Assembly (NCBI GenBank): GCA_019744815.1
Contig: JAIEUA010000011.1
Span: 310,001-374,000, forward strand
Source of the DNA: Phycisphaerales bacterium
Lineage (GTDB): Bacteria; Planctomycetota; Phycisphaerae; Phycisphaerales; UBA1924
Direction of reading: 5' to 3'
DNA length: 64,000 nucleotides
The notes beneath the pieces are model-generated. The model worked only from the letters and a program-made list of their open reading frames with translations, was not told the origin of the DNA and searched no databases. Numbering within the stretch: the first letter of the stretch is position 1; each line of letters begins with the position of its first letter. The translations under genes were made by a program, and so were the position numbers. Of the stretch, positions 62,878 through 64,000 are shown piece after piece.

Positions 62878-63879
62878 ATGTTCAAGGTCATGGCCTCTCG
62901 CCCCCAAGTCACCGGCCTCCCCCTCCTCGCGGCACTCGCGCTCGCGTGCCCGTTCGCCCTGGGGGCCGACGACCCGCCGCGACGCGACGCCGATGCCGTC
63001 TACCCCAGCGGCACTCCGGCGAAGCCGGGCGAGAAACCCAGCGAATCGCCCGCCGGCACGAAGCCCGCGCCCACCGCCTCGATCCCCGGGCTCACCAGCG
63101 AGACCTTTAGCGTTCCGCCCGGACGCTACTTCGCCGAGGGCACCTTCCTCGTCCGCCGCACCGGCACCCTCCGGGTCCTAAAGAACGGCGACGTGCTCTT
63201 CATCCCCGACAAGCCCGCCCGCCGAGACTCCCGCCGTCGCGGCGAACGCCCGATGATTCTCCTCCCCTGCCAGACTCTCGCCGCGCTGCAGTCGAGCGTG
63301 AACGGCGCTCCCGATCCGCTGCAAGCCCGCGTGGAAGTCTCCGGTCAGCTCTTTGTCTATCGCGATCGCCAGCAGCTGCTCCCCACGGTCTTTACCGCGC
63401 TGCCGACCCCGCCCGATGCCAAAGCCCCTCCCAAGACCGGCGCGGCTGAAGATCCCGAGAACGCCACCGCCGTCCAGCCCACGGACGATCCCGAAGTCTC
63501 GGACATGATCACGCAGCTCGAGAACCGCCGAGGCGAAGTACGGTCGCTTCCCAAGACCGGTGCCGCAGAACCGGACGAGAAAGCCGCCAAGACCCTAGTG
63601 CCCGAAGGGACCATTCTCACCGACCGCCGAGGCCGCCTCACCAAGGTCAAGAACATGCTCGCCATCGCTTTCGATGGCGATCCCAACACCGCCGCCGATC
63701 CCGCAATGGTCATCCTTCCCTCCCGCGCCCTCGAGCGACTCGAGGCCGCGATGGGCCCCACCCCCGACGGCGTGGTCATCGTCCTCACCGGACGCGTCTA
63801 CTCGTATCGCAATCAGAACTACATCCTGCCCCTGCTCGCCCAGATCGAAGCCGACGGCCAGCTCAAGCCGATGCAGTAG
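62878..63879 (+). CDS. Exported protein with a duplicated domain
   Basis: 333 residues with a signal-type N-terminus (PQVTGLPLLAALALACPFAL). Two related halves: GRYFAEGTFLVRRTGTLRVL ... ILLPCQTLAALQSSV ... VSGQLFVYRDRQQLLPT and TLVPEGTILTDRRGRLTKVK ... VILPSRALERLEAAM ... LTGRVYSYRNQNYILPL. Function unknown. Probably in the envelope. Confidence 0.75.
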   Translation: MFKVMASRPQVTGLPLLAALALACPFALGADDPPRRDADAVYPSGTPAKPGEKPSESPAGTKPAPTASIPGLTSETFSVPPGRYFAEGTFLVRRTGTLRVLKNGDVLFIPDKPARRDSRRRGERPMILLPCQTLAALQSSVNGAPDPLQARVEVSGQLFVYRDRQQLLPTVFTALPTPPDAKAPPKTGAAEDPENATAVQPTDDPEVSDMITQLENRRGEVRSLPKTGAAEPDEKAAKTLVPEGTILTDRRGRLTKVKNMLAIAFDGDPNTAADPAMVILPSRALERLEAAMGPTPDGVVIVLTGRVYSYRNQNYILPLLAQIEADGQLKPMQ

Positions 63880-63937
63880 CCCGCCCGCGCGGCACCCGCG
63901 CCCCGAAACACGTTCGCAGCTCCGGAGGGATGGGTTG

Positions 63938-64000
63938 ATGATCGGCGAATCACTGCGCTCCCTGCTCCACTCCTCCGCGCCGCTCGCGCCCGCGTGGCTC
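63938..64000 (+). CDS. Start of a gene, cut by the window end
   Basis: ATG 63938 preceded by GGAGGGAT, with 21 codons open to the end (MIGESLRSLLHSSAPLAPAW...). Too short to identify. Confidence 0.4.
   Translation, partial: MIGESLRSLLHSSAPLAPAWL

Noticed and set aside
63547-63561. LPKTG sequence in the duplicated-domain protein, like a sortase signal
   Set aside because: It lies mid-protein in a linker, with no following helix and basic tail.

Overview
The window is high-GC bacterial chromosomal DNA, most probably from a planctomycete of the Phycisphaerae type. That placement is an inference. It rests on dockerin-like tails on a secreted protein, PEP-CTERM-like exported proteins, a prepilin-like protein with an H-X9-D type tail, a fused CcoN-CcoO cbb3 oxidase, and the general gene mix. 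I see no rRNA, CRISPR array, insertion sequence, phage or integron. Apart from short palindromic repeats, the window looks like core genome.

Layout: 0.1-7.3 kb holds a dockerin-type secreted protein, a ROK sugar kinase with a glycosyltransferase, trigger factor, an HDOD protein and pdxH. 7.5-10.8 kb holds dnaB, an MgtC-like protein and a glycosyltransferase. 10.9-19.7 kb is a complete minus-strand cbb3 oxidase operon, ccoNO-Q-P-G-H-tauE/safE-I-S. It faces a divergent Rrf2 regulator, and related ATAG/CTAT inverted repeats lie in both promoters. 20.5-24.2 kb holds a degenerate transglutaminase-like protein, a RibD/DHFR-family reductase, a prepilin and adk. 24.4-31.4 kb carries pheS and a rearranged alpha/spc ribosomal cluster (secY, infA, a glycosyltransferase, rpmJ, rpsM, rpsK, rpoA, rplQ). 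31.6-35.7 kb holds a PEP-CTERM protein, an MFS transporter, a 35-residue membrane peptide, and an MddA-like methyltransferase facing a TetR regulator.

35.7-40 kb encodes both subunits of DNA topoisomerase VI, with an oppositely oriented NYN/YacP-like nuclease gene between them. 40-47.6 kb holds an M48 protease, a POT transporter, an S9 peptidase, a PEP-CTERM protein, an FAD monooxygenase and ndk. 47.6-53.2 kb holds a cluster of TCC-loop hairpins, a sigma factor/membrane protein pair, a CPBP-like protein, a thiolase, a DUF1579 protein and a coiled-coil envelope protein. 53.5-57.7 kb is mreBCD and hisD. 57.7-59.9 kb is a translationally coupled secreted protein, ECF sigma factor and membrane regulator. 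60-64 kb holds prfB with a programmed frameshift, mscL, a zinc-ribbon membrane protein, tRNA-Cys, an envelope protein with a duplicated domain, and the start of one more gene.

The observations most worth a second look are these: the prfB frameshift site uses UAA instead of UGA and has no obvious internal Shine-Dalgarno; topoisomerase VI occurs in a bacterium; the shared Rrf2/cbb3 promoter architecture; a twin-hairpin repeat with two copies 5 kb apart; and a family of short intergenic hairpins whose loop is almost always TCC.
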